Positions 50,023-57,811 of a DNA stretch of 64,000 nucleotides are shown one piece after another. The position numbers and the translations under genes are program-made. The DNA is taken from positions 2,604,001-2,668,000 of the forward strand of contig CAVSMC010000001.1 of assembly GCA_963728935.1 (NCBI GenBank). The letters are read 5' to 3'. The notes beneath the pieces were generated by a model that was not told where the DNA came from, did no database searches, and worked only from the letters and a program-made list of their open reading frames with translations. Within the stretch, counting starts at the first letter, position 1; every line of letters begins with the position of its first letter. The stretch comes from CAVSMC01 sp963728935 (GTDB lineage Bacteria; Pseudomonadota; Gammaproteobacteria; Burkholderiales; Casimicrobiaceae).

Positions 50023-50024
50023 CA

Positions 50025-50870
50025 GTGACCGCGGCCAGCGTCACGCTTGCCGGCGTTCGCAAGGTCTTTCCCGCCGCCGCGGGAGGCCGCCCCGTCGATG
50101 CGCTCGGCCCCGTCGATCTCGAAATCGCGGCCGGTGAGTTCTTCGCTGTCGTCGGGCCGTCCGGGTGCGGCAAGTCGACGCTGCTCGAAGTGATCGCCGG
50201 ACTTACGACGGTGAGCGAGGGCACGGTCGCATTCGAGGGCCGGCGGGTCGAAGGAAACGTGCCCGACGGCATCGGCGTCGTGTTCCAGGAGGATGCGTCG
50301 CTGCCTTGGCTCACCGTGGCCGACAATATCGCGTTCGGCCTGCGGCGGGCGACGCTCGCCGCCGAAGACAAGCGGGCGCGCGTGCGCCGTGCGCTCGAAA
50401 TGATGGGCCTCGTCGACTTCGCGCACAGCTATCCGGCGCAGCTTTCGGGCGGCATGCGCCAGCGCGTCTGCATTGCCCGTACGCTCGTCACCGAGCCGCG
50501 GTTGATCCTGCTCGACGAGCCGTTCGGCGCGCTCGACCAGCAAACGCGGCTGCTGATGGGCGACGAAGTGCTGCGCGTTTGGCGGCAGACGGGCGCGACG
50601 GTATTTCTGATCACGCATGCGCTCGACGAGGCGACGATGCTCGCCGATCGCATCGGCGTGATGTCGGCGCGGCCCGGACGGATGATCGACGTCGTCAGCA
50701 CCCCTTGGCCGCGCGAGCGCGACAGCCGCATCGTCGAGCGGCCCGAGTTCGGCGCGATTACCGCGCGGCTTTGGAAGACGTTGCGCGAGGAATCGCTGAA
50801 GACGATCGGCCGAGCGGGCACCGACAAGCTGCCCGTCGACGATATACGAGCGGATTCGTATGCGCCTTAA
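50025..50870 (+). CDS. ABC transporter ATP-binding protein, NitT/TauT type
   Basis: A 281-residue importer ATPase: Walker A GPSGCGKST, Q-loop VFQEDASLPW, signature LSGGMRQR, Walker B LILLDEPFGALD and switch His in ITHALDEA. It begins with GTG at 50025, two bases after the stop of the binding protein. Its 3' end overlaps the next permease by 11 bp, indicating translational coupling. It energises the two permeases downstream. Confidence 0.93.
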   Translation: MTAASVTLAGVRKVFPAAAGGRPVDALGPVDLEIAAGEFFAVVGPSGCGKSTLLEVIAGLTTVSEGTVAFEGRRVEGNVPDGIGVVFQEDASLPWLTVADNIAFGLRRATLAAEDKRARVRRALEMMGLVDFAHSYPAQLSGGMRQRVCIARTLVTEPRLILLDEPFGALDQQTRLLMGDEVLRVWRQTGATVFLITHALDEATMLADRIGVMSARPGRMIDVVSTPWPRERDSRIVERPEFGAITARLWKTLREESLKTIGRAGTDKLPVDDIRADSYAP

Positions 50871-51609
50871 TGCGTATCGGATGCTGGTCGTCGTCGCGCT
50901 CGTGCTGCTGCTCGAAGCATTTTGCCTCGCCGGCGTCATCGACAAGATCACGATGCAGCCTCCGCATCAGATCGCGCGCGATCTCTGGCGCATTCTCGCC
51001 TCTGGCTCGATGAACGGCGCGATCCGCAAGACGCTCGGCAATTCAGCGCTCGCGCTCGTGCTGGCGCTTGCCGTCGGCATCGCGTTCGCGGCGCTGTTGC
51101 ACGGCTACCGGCGCGCGCGCGATACGCTCGACCCGCTGTTCGCGACTTATTATGCGGTGCCGGTGTTCGCGTTCTATCCGTTCTTCATCGTCGTGTTCGG
51201 ATTCGGCGACACGCCGCAGGTGCTGATCGGTTTCATGCTCGGCGTGGTCGCCGTCATCGTCAACACGCTGAACGGCCTCGACCGCGTGCCGCCGGTGCTC
51301 GCGAAGACCGCGCGCGTGCATCGGCTCGGGCGGCTGCGCACCGCGTTGACGATCACGCTGCCGAGCGCGGCGCCGAACATCCTCACCGGCGTGAAGCTCG
51401 CGGTCGCGTACTCGCTGATCGGCGTCATCGGCAGCGAGTTCATCATGTCGCGCGGCGGCGTCGGCTACGAGATCGGGTTCGCGTACACCAATTTCGACAA
51501 CGCGACGATGTATCCGCTGATCGTGCTGATTCTCGCGACGTCGATCGCGATCAACGGCGCGCTGTCGCACTGGGAGAAGCGGCTGCTCGCGCGCAGAGGC
51601 CTGCGGTGA
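50860..51609 (+). CDS. ABC transporter permease, NitT/TauT type (first)
   Basis: A 249-residue inner-membrane permease with about six helices, starting with LVVVALVLLLEAFCLAGVID. The EAA-type loop is KTARVHRLGRLRTALTITLP, and the C-terminal part GVGYEIGFAYTNFDN is typical. It overlaps the ATPase gene by 11 bp and the second permease by 4 bp. Having two different permease genes implies a heterodimeric channel, in contrast to TauC-type homodimers. Confidence 0.9.
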   Translation: MRLNAYRMLVVVALVLLLEAFCLAGVIDKITMQPPHQIARDLWRILASGSMNGAIRKTLGNSALALVLALAVGIAFAALLHGYRRARDTLDPLFATYYAVPVFAFYPFFIVVFGFGDTPQVLIGFMLGVVAVIVNTLNGLDRVPPVLAKTARVHRLGRLRTALTITLPSAAPNILTGVKLAVAYSLIGVIGSEFIMSRGGVGYEIGFAYTNFDNATMYPLIVLILATSIAINGALSHWEKRLLARRGLR

Positions 51610-52343
51610 AGACGCCGTTCGCCAACGCGCTCGTCCTGATCGCGGCGCTGGTCGCGATCTGGCAAGCGCTGTACGCGTGGATCGGCGACGCCGCGCTCGC
51701 CTCGCCCGCCGAAACGCTGCGCTACGCGGCGATGCTATTTGCCGGCGACATGTTCGGTCCGCACCTGCGCGACACGCTGACGGCGTTCGCGATCGCCTAC
51801 GCGCTCGCCGTGGTGATCGGGCTCGCGGTGGGCTTCTGGCTCGGCTTCCACCGCTTTTCCGGCGACGTTCTCGAGCCGATGGTGGTCGCGATCTATTCGT
51901 TGCCGAAGGTGACACTCTACCCGATCCTGCTGCTCTCGTTCGGTCTCGGGTTATCGTCGAAAGTCGCGTTCGGGACGCTGCACGGCGTGATCCCGATCAT
52001 CCTTTTCACGCTGTCGGCCGTGCGCAACGTGCGTCCGATCCTGATCAAGACGGGCCGCGTGCTGAGGCTCTCGCCCGCGCAGATGATGCGCTCGATCCTG
52101 TTCCCGGCCGCGCTCCCGGAGATCTTCACGGGCCTGCGTGTCGGCTTTGCGCTGACGCTGATCGGATCGCTGCTCGCCGAGATGTTCGCGTCGCAGCGAG
52201 GCCTTGGCTATCTGCTGATGACGGGCATCGGCCTGCACAACGTTCCGCAGATCATGGCGATCACGTTGATGATCGTCGTGTTCGCCGCCGGCGTCAGCAC
52301 GCTGCTGCTCCATATCGACCATCGGCTGCATCGGCGCGTGTGA
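51606..52343 (+). CDS. ABC transporter permease, NitT/TauT type (second)
   Basis: A 245-residue permease with GTG start at 51606 overlapping the previous stop. It has about six helices, MVVAIYSLPKVTLYPILLL before the conserved loop, the EAA-type loop TGRVLRLSPAQMMRSILFPA, and RGLGYLLMTGIGLHN near the end. It completes the importer and is the last gene of the catabolic operon. Its 3' end overlaps the nominal 3' end of the convergent AraC-type gene by 50 bp. Confidence 0.9.
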   Translation: MKTPFANALVLIAALVAIWQALYAWIGDAALASPAETLRYAAMLFAGDMFGPHLRDTLTAFAIAYALAVVIGLAVGFWLGFHRFSGDVLEPMVVAIYSLPKVTLYPILLLSFGLGLSSKVAFGTLHGVIPIILFTLSAVRNVRPILIKTGRVLRLSPAQMMRSILFPAALPEIFTGLRVGFALTLIGSLLAEMFASQRGLGYLLMTGIGLHNVPQIMAITLMIVVFAAGVSTLLLHIDHRLHRRV

Positions 52344-53016
52344 GCGCGGCGGCCGAAGGCAGAGGACCCGCGAGCGCGCGAGGCGAAGCCGAGGCCCGCA
52401 GGGCACGTTCGCGCGCGAGCGGGTGCGCCGACGCGCGAGCGTCGCACGATCGATCGCTTGCAACGAGGCGCGCGAAGCGCCCGTCGCCACGCGATTGCGC
52501 GGACGCCGACACGCACCGCGGCACGGGCACACGCTCGCCAACAGGCCGAGGCATGAGTGCGGCGGCCGACGCGCGACGTGACGGTTGCGCATCGTTCCGT
52601 GGAGACCGACGCGCCAGCGCCGCCGCGCGGTGACGTGCCGGCGTGCGGCCGTGCAGCCGCTTGAAGTGGCGCGTGAAGTGCGCCTGGTCGACGAAGCCGA
52701 CCGCGGTTGCGATCGCGGCAATCGGCTCGCCTGCGGCGAGAAGCGCCGCGGCGACGGACACCCGCACGCGAACGAGAAACGCGTGCGGCGTCGTGCCGAT
52801 GTCGCGACGAAATGCGCGGATGAGCTGGAAAGTCGATTCGCCGCTCGCCGCCGCGAGATCGGCAAGACGCACCCGCTCGCAGTAATGGCGTTCGATGTAC
52901 GCGACCGATGCGCGCGTCCCGCGCGATAGCCCCTGCGTTCGCGGCTCGTCGAGCAGCGCCGTAACCGACGCGGTGGCGAGCGCGTCGAGCGCCCGCACGT
53001 GATTCGCAAGCTCCAC
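52294..53016 (-). CDS. Short AraC-family transcription regulator
   Basis: The 240-codon frame has an AraC/XylS DNA-binding domain at about 30-135: VAYIERHYCERVRLADLAAASGES (first HTH) and IAAIATAVGFVDQAHFTRHFKRLHGRTP (second HTH). The GTG start at 53016 is fixed by GGAGGAG five bases upstream, so the protein lacks the usual ~150-residue ligand-binding N-terminus. Beyond residue ~140 the sequence turns into Arg/Ala/Ser-rich low complexity and overlaps the permease gene. That suggests the original stop was lost or a frameshift occurred. It probably regulates the adjacent catabolic operon (inference). Confidence 0.75.
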   Translation of the reverse strand: MELANHVRALDALATASVTALLDEPRTQGLSRGTRASVAYIERHYCERVRLADLAAASGESTFQLIRAFRRDIGTTPHAFLVRVRVSVAAALLAAGEPIAAIATAVGFVDQAHFTRHFKRLHGRTPARHRAAALARRSPRNDAQPSRRASAAALMPRPVGERVPVPRCVSASAQSRGDGRFARLVASDRSCDARASAHPLARERALRASASPRALAGPLPSAAALTRADAADGRYGAAAC

Positions 53017-53165
53017 TTGCGCTCCTCCGGCTTTGGGTTATGCTCACCCGGCGCGCCGGCCTTGCAATCGGGCCGGCGTTCGTTCGGTCGCTGTTTGTAC
53101 CGCGCGCAGCCCGGCGCTGGCGAGCCAAGTTTTCTCGTGATGCTTCGACAAAAAGTCATCCCGCG

Positions 53166-54071
53166 ATGCTGCGACTTCCGCCGCTGAACGCGCTGCGGGC
53201 GTTCGAGGCTGCGGCGCGGCATTCGAGCTTCAAGCGCGCGGCCGACGAGTTGTGCGTGACGCCCGGCGCGGTCAGCCGTCACGTGCTGAAGCTCGAAGCG
53301 TTTCTCGGCGCGAAGCTCTTCTTCCGCCGGCACGCGCAAGTCGATCTGACGCCCGAGGGCAGCGCGTATCTGCAGGAGATCCGCGAGGCGTTCGTCCGCA
53401 TTTCGCACGCGACGACGAAGACGCGCGCCGCCGGTCTCGACGAGCGGCTGTTGCGCATCAAAGTGCCGCCGACATGCGCGGCGCGATGGCTGGTGCCGCG
53501 GCTCGCGCATTTCCACGCCGACCATGCCGACATCTCGATCCAGCTCACGACGTCGCACGATGCGGTCGATTTCGGCCGCGACGACGTCGACGCGGCTGTC
53601 CACTACGGCGTCGGTGCCGGTGCGGATCTCGAGTCGGTGAAGCTGTTCGGCGAGGTGCTGCTGCCCGTGTGCAACCCCGCGGTCGCGGCGCTGCGACCGG
53701 CGGTTCGCGCGCCGCGCGACCTCGCGCGCCACGTGTTGCTGCACTCGATCCGCCGACCCAGCGACTGGCCGGACTGGTTCGCGGCGGCGGGCATGCCGGA
53801 CGTCGCGATCGAGCGGACGCTCGCGTTCGAGAACTCGACGCTGACGTACCAGGGCGCCATCGACGGTCTCGGTGTGGCGATCGCGCAGGCAGCGTTCGTC
53901 GTCGATGAAATCGAGCGCGGCCGGCTCGTTGCGCCGATTGACCTGTGCCTGCGCGGCAACACCGCGTACTTCCTGGTGTTTCCCAAAGACAAGGGGCGGC
54001 TGCGCAAGGTTCGGCTTTTCCGCGACTGGGCCGCGCGAGAGGCGAGCATCACCGGCGAGGTGATCGCGTAG
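53166..54071 (+). CDS. LysR-family regulator, GcvA-like
   Basis: A 301-residue LysR-type regulator with N-terminal winged HTH (LPPLNALRAFEAAARHSSFKRAADEL, VTPGAVSRHVLKLE) and a C-terminal PBP2-type effector domain (DDVDAAVHYGVGAG, LAFENSTLTYQGAIDGLGVAIAQ). The opening LPPLNALRAFEAAARH and HYG motif are typical of the GcvA/AmpR group. The ATG at 53166 is chosen because the family N-terminus begins there, though the frame is open from 53040. It is divergent from the AraC gene and could control it, the catabolic operon, or the convergent EamA gene. Confidence 0.9.
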   Translation: MLRLPPLNALRAFEAAARHSSFKRAADELCVTPGAVSRHVLKLEAFLGAKLFFRRHAQVDLTPEGSAYLQEIREAFVRISHATTKTRAAGLDERLLRIKVPPTCAARWLVPRLAHFHADHADISIQLTTSHDAVDFGRDDVDAAVHYGVGAGADLESVKLFGEVLLPVCNPAVAALRPAVRAPRDLARHVLLHSIRRPSDWPDWFAAAGMPDVAIERTLAFENSTLTYQGAIDGLGVAIAQAAFVVDEIERGRLVAPIDLCLRGNTAYFLVFPKDKGRLRKVRLFRDWAAREASITGEVIA

Positions 54072-54076
54072 CGGCC

Positions 54077-54952
54077 TCAACGCGGCTCGGTCGCGCGCGC
54101 GAGCAGGATCACCGCCGCGAGGATCAGCGCGCCGCCGGCGAGCTGGATCGGTGCGACCGTCTCGCCGAGCACGATCGCCGCGAGCGCGACGGTGACGACC
54201 GGCTCGACGGTGGACAGCGTCGACGCGCGCGTGGGTCCGATGCGGGCGAGCCCCGCGAAGAAGAGCGTAATCGCGGCGACTGTGGAAACGAGCGCGATGC
54301 CGACGATCGCGAGCCATCCGGCGCTCGACATCGGCCAGCGCGGGCCGTGGACTGCCGCGGCGACGTCGAACACGACCGCGGCGCTTGCGATGACGATCGT
54401 CGCCAGCGCGAGCGGCTCGACTTGCCGTCCGATGCGCGCGCCGACGACGATGTAGACCGCATAGATCGCGGCGGCCGCGACGGCGAACGCGATGCCCGCA
54501 GGCGCGGCGGTTTGCGTCTGAGCGTTGAGCGCCGGTGCGACCGTCAACGCCATGCCGGCGAGTGCGAGCACCAGCGCGCCGATCTTGGCGGGCGTCAGCC
54601 GATCGTGCAGAAAGACGGCGGCGAGCAGTGCGACGCCGGCGGGATACAGATAGAGCAGCAGCGCAACGACGCCGGCGGGCGCGAGCGTCAACGCCGTGAA
54701 GAACGAGAACGCTTGCCCGCCGTATCCGACACCACCGAGGAGCGCGCAGGCGACGAGAAGCGCGCCGCGCGGCATCGCGACGCCGCGAGCGCGCGCGATC
54801 GCGAACATCATCAGCGCGGCGAGCGTGAAGCGCAACGCGAGTAGCGTCGCCGTGTCGACGCCGGATGCGTATGCGATCCGGGCGAGAACCGCCATCGTGC
54901 CGAACGCGGCGGCGGATGCGATGACGAGCGCGGCGCCCGAAAGCAGGGTCAA
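54077..54952 (-). CDS. DMT superfamily transporter (EamA)
   Basis: A 291-residue membrane protein with ten predicted helices in two EamA repeats (LVIASAAAFGTMAVLARIAYA at the start of the first; ALNAQTQTA...GIAFAVAAAAIYAVYIVVGA in the second; STVEPVVTVALAAIVLGE near the end). The start is TTG at 54952 (L-T-L-L-S-G); no ATG occurs in frame before residue 20. The start codon lies at the edge of the repeat cluster at 54960, and its sequence TTGACCCTGCTTTCGG resembles the repeat unit. Likely exporter of metabolites or amino acids; convergent with the LysR gene. Confidence 0.85.
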   Translation of the reverse strand: MTLLSGAALVIASAAAFGTMAVLARIAYASGVDTATLLALRFTLAALMMFAIARARGVAMPRGALLVACALLGGVGYGGQAFSFFTALTLAPAGVVALLLYLYPAGVALLAAVFLHDRLTPAKIGALVLALAGMALTVAPALNAQTQTAAPAGIAFAVAAAAIYAVYIVVGARIGRQVEPLALATIVIASAAVVFDVAAAVHGPRWPMSSAGWLAIVGIALVSTVAAITLFFAGLARIGPTRASTLSTVEPVVTVALAAIVLGETVAPIQLAGGALILAAVILLARATEPR

Positions 54953-54959
54953 GTTCCGG

Positions 54960-55186
54960 AAAGTAGGGTCAGACTCGACTTTTCGCTCAAGCAGGAAAGT
55001 AGGGTCAGACTCGACTTTTCGCTCACGGTGAAATCAGTTGTTTGCGTGCGACGTGAAAATGAAAAGTCGAGTCTGACCCCACTTTTCGGACGGGCGACGT
55101 GAAAATGAAAAGTCGAGTCTGACCCCACTTTTCGGAAAGTCGAGTCTGACCCTACTTTCCGGAAAGTCGAGTCTGACCCTACTTTC
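54960..55186. repeat. Six-copy inverted cluster of a 25-27-bp repeat (AAAGTAGGGTCAGACTCGAC core)
   Basis: Two copies in one orientation (54960-54984, 54996-55020; GGGTCAGACTCGACTTTTC) face four in the other (55061-55087, 55107-55133, 55135-55159, 55162-55186; GAAAGTCGAGTCTGACCC). Spacers between the first two and between copies 3 and 4 are also partly repeated (CGACGTGAAAATG). The last copy contains the moaB stop codon. A degenerate copy lies over the eamA start. The unit resembles short repeats scattered in betaproteobacterial genomes; no transposase is nearby. Confidence 0.92.
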
Positions 55187-55724
55187 TGATCGCGGACTTG
55201 GGACGGAACGCCTTGCAGACGTCGTCGTGCGTGTCGATGTACGGGCCACCGATGAGGTCGATGCAGTAGGGAACGGCGGGGAAGACGCCATCGAGCGTTT
55301 CCTTGATCGCCTTCGGCTGTCCCGGCAGATTGAGAATCAGCGCGCGGCCGCGCACGACGCCGACCTGACGCGACAGGATCGCCGTCGGCACATACTTGAG
55401 GCTCACCTGGCGCATCTGCTCGCCGAATCCGGGCAACACTTTGTGCGCGACCGCGAGCGTCGCTTCCGGCGTCACGTCGCGCGGCGCAGGGCCGGTGCCG
55501 CCCGTCGTGAGCACGAGATGGCAGCCGACGACGTCGACGAGCTCGATCAGCGTGCGCTCGATCGTCGGCTGCTCGTCGGGGATCAATCGCGTCTGCATGG
55601 TCCACGGCGACGCGAGGGCCGCGTTGAACCATTCCTCGAGTCCGGGTAGGCCCTTGTCTTCGTAGACGCCGGCGGATGCGCGGTCCGAAATGGAAACGAG
55701 GCCGATCAGAAGCGTGTCAGTCAC
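55179..55724 (-). CDS. moaB: Molybdenum cofactor biosynthesis protein MoaB/MogA
   Basis: Molybdopterin adenylyltransferase-type protein of 181 residues: ISDRASAGVYEDKGLPGLEEW, LVLTTGGTGPAPRDVTPEAT (MPT-binding GGTG-PRD motif), GFGEQMRQVSLKYVPTAILS and NLPGQPKAIKETLDGVFPAVPYC. The GTG start at 55724 overlaps the darP stop by 4 bp. The last codons (AGA AAG TAG) lie inside the repeat cluster, so the repeat has supplied the present C-terminus R-K-stop. Functional impact is probably nil because the domain is complete before it. Confidence 0.93.
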   Translation of the reverse strand: MTDTLLIGLVSISDRASAGVYEDKGLPGLEEWFNAALASPWTMQTRLIPDEQPTIERTLIELVDVVGCHLVLTTGGTGPAPRDVTPEATLAVAHKVLPGFGEQMRQVSLKYVPTAILSRQVGVVRGRALILNLPGQPKAIKETLDGVFPAVPYCIDLIGGPYIDTHDDVCKAFRPKSAIRK

Positions 55725-56266
55725 GGTTCGAGCGCCTTCAATTGTCGATACAGCTCGCGATACGCGTGGGGCGGGCCGCCGCGCGCGCGCTCGTCGCGTG
55801 CTCTTGCAACCAGCGCCCGGAAGTACGGACGGTCGAGACCGGGATGCGCGGCGGCGAGATCGTCGAGCGCTTCGGGCTCGGCGAGCAATCGTTCGCGCCA
55901 GCGCTCGAGCGCGTGCAGCCGCGCGGCATCCTCGCCGCGATTGTGCGCCCATGCATCGAGCGTGCGGCGAATCGGCTCGGGATCGACGGCTCGCATCAGC
56001 TTGCCGACGTATTGCAGTTGGCGCCGCCGGCCTCCCCACGCGGTGATGCCGCGCGCTTCGCTGATCGCCTCGACCAAGCGCTCGGGCAGAGCGCAGTCGG
56101 CCACGATCCGCGCGAAGTGCGGCGGGTCCAGCGCGACCAGCGCCTCGCCAAGGTGCTGCAGGTCGTGCATCTGCGCCTTGCGCCGCGTCTTCGACGGCGG
56201 GGGCTCGGCGCGGCCAGCCGCTGCGTTTTCGGGCTGCCGGCGCTTGCGGGTTTCGGTCGTCGACAC
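55721..56266 (-). CDS. darP: Ribosome-associated protein DarP/YjgA (DUF615)
   Basis: A 181-residue highly charged helical protein of the DUF615 family, which in E. coli (YjgA/DarP) associates with late 50S precursors. Features: KTRRKAQMHDLQHLGEALVAL, ERLVEAISEARGITAWGGRRRQLQYVGKLMR, and DRPYFRALVARARDER at the end. The GTG at 56266 (STTETRKRRQPE) is taken as start. Overlap with moaB (GTGA) shows they form an operon, divergent from pmbA, a widespread arrangement. Confidence 0.93.
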   Translation of the reverse strand: MSTTETRKRRQPENAAAGRAEPPPSKTRRKAQMHDLQHLGEALVALDPPHFARIVADCALPERLVEAISEARGITAWGGRRRQLQYVGKLMRAVDPEPIRRTLDAWAHNRGEDAARLHALERWRERLLAEPEALDDLAAAHPGLDRPYFRALVARARDERARGGPPHAYRELYRQLKALEP

Positions 56267-56427
56267 GTGCTGGATCGATCGGGCGCCGGCAAAGCGGCGC
56301 GAGGGTCGTTCGAGGCGTTTGTTATCATAGCCTACGCATATCGGCGCGCGCCCGCCGGCAGATCGTGTCGAAGCGATCTCGAACCACGAGCGCGGCGACG
56401 GCGTCGCGCCTACCGTTGGTTTTGCCC

Positions 56428-57792
56428 ATGAGCACCGTTCCCCCATCAGCGGCCCCTGCCGGCCGGTTCCCGCATCCCACTGCTGCGCTCGAGCGGGTCG
56501 CGGCCGAAGTTCTCGACGCGGCGAAGGCCGGCGGCGCGACGGCCGCCGAGACCGAGGTGTCGCAAGGCGTCGGACAGAGCGTCACCGTGCGCAAGGCGGA
56601 CGTCGAGACGATCGCCTACAACCGCGACAAAGGTATCGGCGTCACTGTCTATTTCGGTCAGCGTCGCGGCCACGCGAGCACCGCCGATTTTTCGTCCGAT
56701 GCGATTCGAGCGACCGTCGCGAAGGCGGTCGCGATCGCGCGCCACACCGCCGACGATCCCGCCGCGGGTCTTGCCGATCCCGATCGGCTCGCGCAGCGGT
56801 TCCCCGACCTCGAGCTCTACCACCCGTGGGATCTCTCGGTCGACGCCGCGATCGCGCTCGGTCGCGAGGCCGAGGCCGCCGCGCTTGCGGTCGATCCGAG
56901 GCTCACCAATACCGAAGGCGCGAGTGTCTCGCGCGGCGAATCGGAGTTCGTCTACGCCAACACGAACGGCTTTGCCGGCGGCTACCGCAGCTCGCGCCAC
57001 CACATCGATTGCTCGGTGATCGGCGAAGACGACGCCGGCATGCAGCGCGACTACTGGTACACGTCGGCGCGTATGCCGGCGGAGCTCGAGCCCGCCGCCC
57101 AAGTGGGGCGGATCGCGGGCGAGCGCACGGTACGCCGCCTCGATGCACGAAAGCTCGGCACGCTCGAATGCCCGGTGCTGTTCGAGGCGCCCGAAGCGGT
57201 CGACCTGATCGGCTTCTTCGTCGCGGCGGTCTCCGGTGGATCGCTCTACCGCCGATCGTCGTTCCTGCTCGATTCGCTCGGAAAGCCGGTATTCGCCCCG
57301 CATGTCTCGATCCGCGAGGAGCCGCACCTGCTGCGCATGCGCGGCAGCGCGCCGTTCGACAACGAAGGCGTCGCGACCGTGCCGCGCGACGTCGTCAGGA
57401 ACGGCGTCGTCGAGGGCTATTTCCTCGGCAGCTACTCCGCGCGCAAGCTCGGCATGACGACGACCGGCAACGCCGGCGGCAACCACAATCTCGTCGTTTC
57501 GCATGGCGACGACGATCTTGCCGCGCTGATGCGGCGCATGGGCCGCGGGCTGCTGGTGACCGAGCAGCTCGGCCAAGGCGTGAACGCGGTCACCGGCGAC
57601 TTCTCGCGCGGCGCGGCGGGCTTTTGGATCGAAGGCGGCGAAATCGCCTATCCGGTCGAGGAGATCACGATCGCCGGCAACCTGATCGACATGTACCGCG
57701 ACGTCGTCGCGATCGGGCGCGACGTCGATCGACGGGGCTCGAGACACGTCGGTTCGATCCTCATCGGCCGGATGACGGTCGCCGGGCGCTGA
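56428..57792 (+). CDS. pmbA: Metalloprotease PmbA/TldE
   Basis: The non-catalytic-zinc partner of TldD in the heterodimeric TldD/E protease that trims modified peptides and degrades CcdA. The product is 454 residues: TEVSQGVGQSVTVRKADVETIAYNRDKG at the N-terminus, LTNTEGASVSRG, HVSIREEPHLLRMRGSAPFDNEGVAT, and FSRGAAGFWIEGGEIAYPVEEITIAGNL near the C-terminus, all typical of the family. The ATG at 56428 is used; an in-frame ATG at 56365 lacks family-like residues. TldD is not in the window. Confidence 0.96.
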   Translation: MSTVPPSAAPAGRFPHPTAALERVAAEVLDAAKAGGATAAETEVSQGVGQSVTVRKADVETIAYNRDKGIGVTVYFGQRRGHASTADFSSDAIRATVAKAVAIARHTADDPAAGLADPDRLAQRFPDLELYHPWDLSVDAAIALGREAEAAALAVDPRLTNTEGASVSRGESEFVYANTNGFAGGYRSSRHHIDCSVIGEDDAGMQRDYWYTSARMPAELEPAAQVGRIAGERTVRRLDARKLGTLECPVLFEAPEAVDLIGFFVAAVSGGSLYRRSSFLLDSLGKPVFAPHVSIREEPHLLRMRGSAPFDNEGVATVPRDVVRNGVVEGYFLGSYSARKLGMTTTGNAGGNHNLVVSHGDDDLAALMRRMGRGLLVTEQLGQGVNAVTGDFSRGAAGFWIEGGEIAYPVEEITIAGNLIDMYRDVVAIGRDVDRRGSRHVGSILIGRMTVAGR

Positions 57793-57811
57793 GCGTTCCG
57801 GCGCGACGACG

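Noticed and set aside
54960..55186. CRISPR array
   Set aside because: Repeats occur in both orientations, spacers are 1-40 bp and partly repeated themselves, and there are no cas genes.
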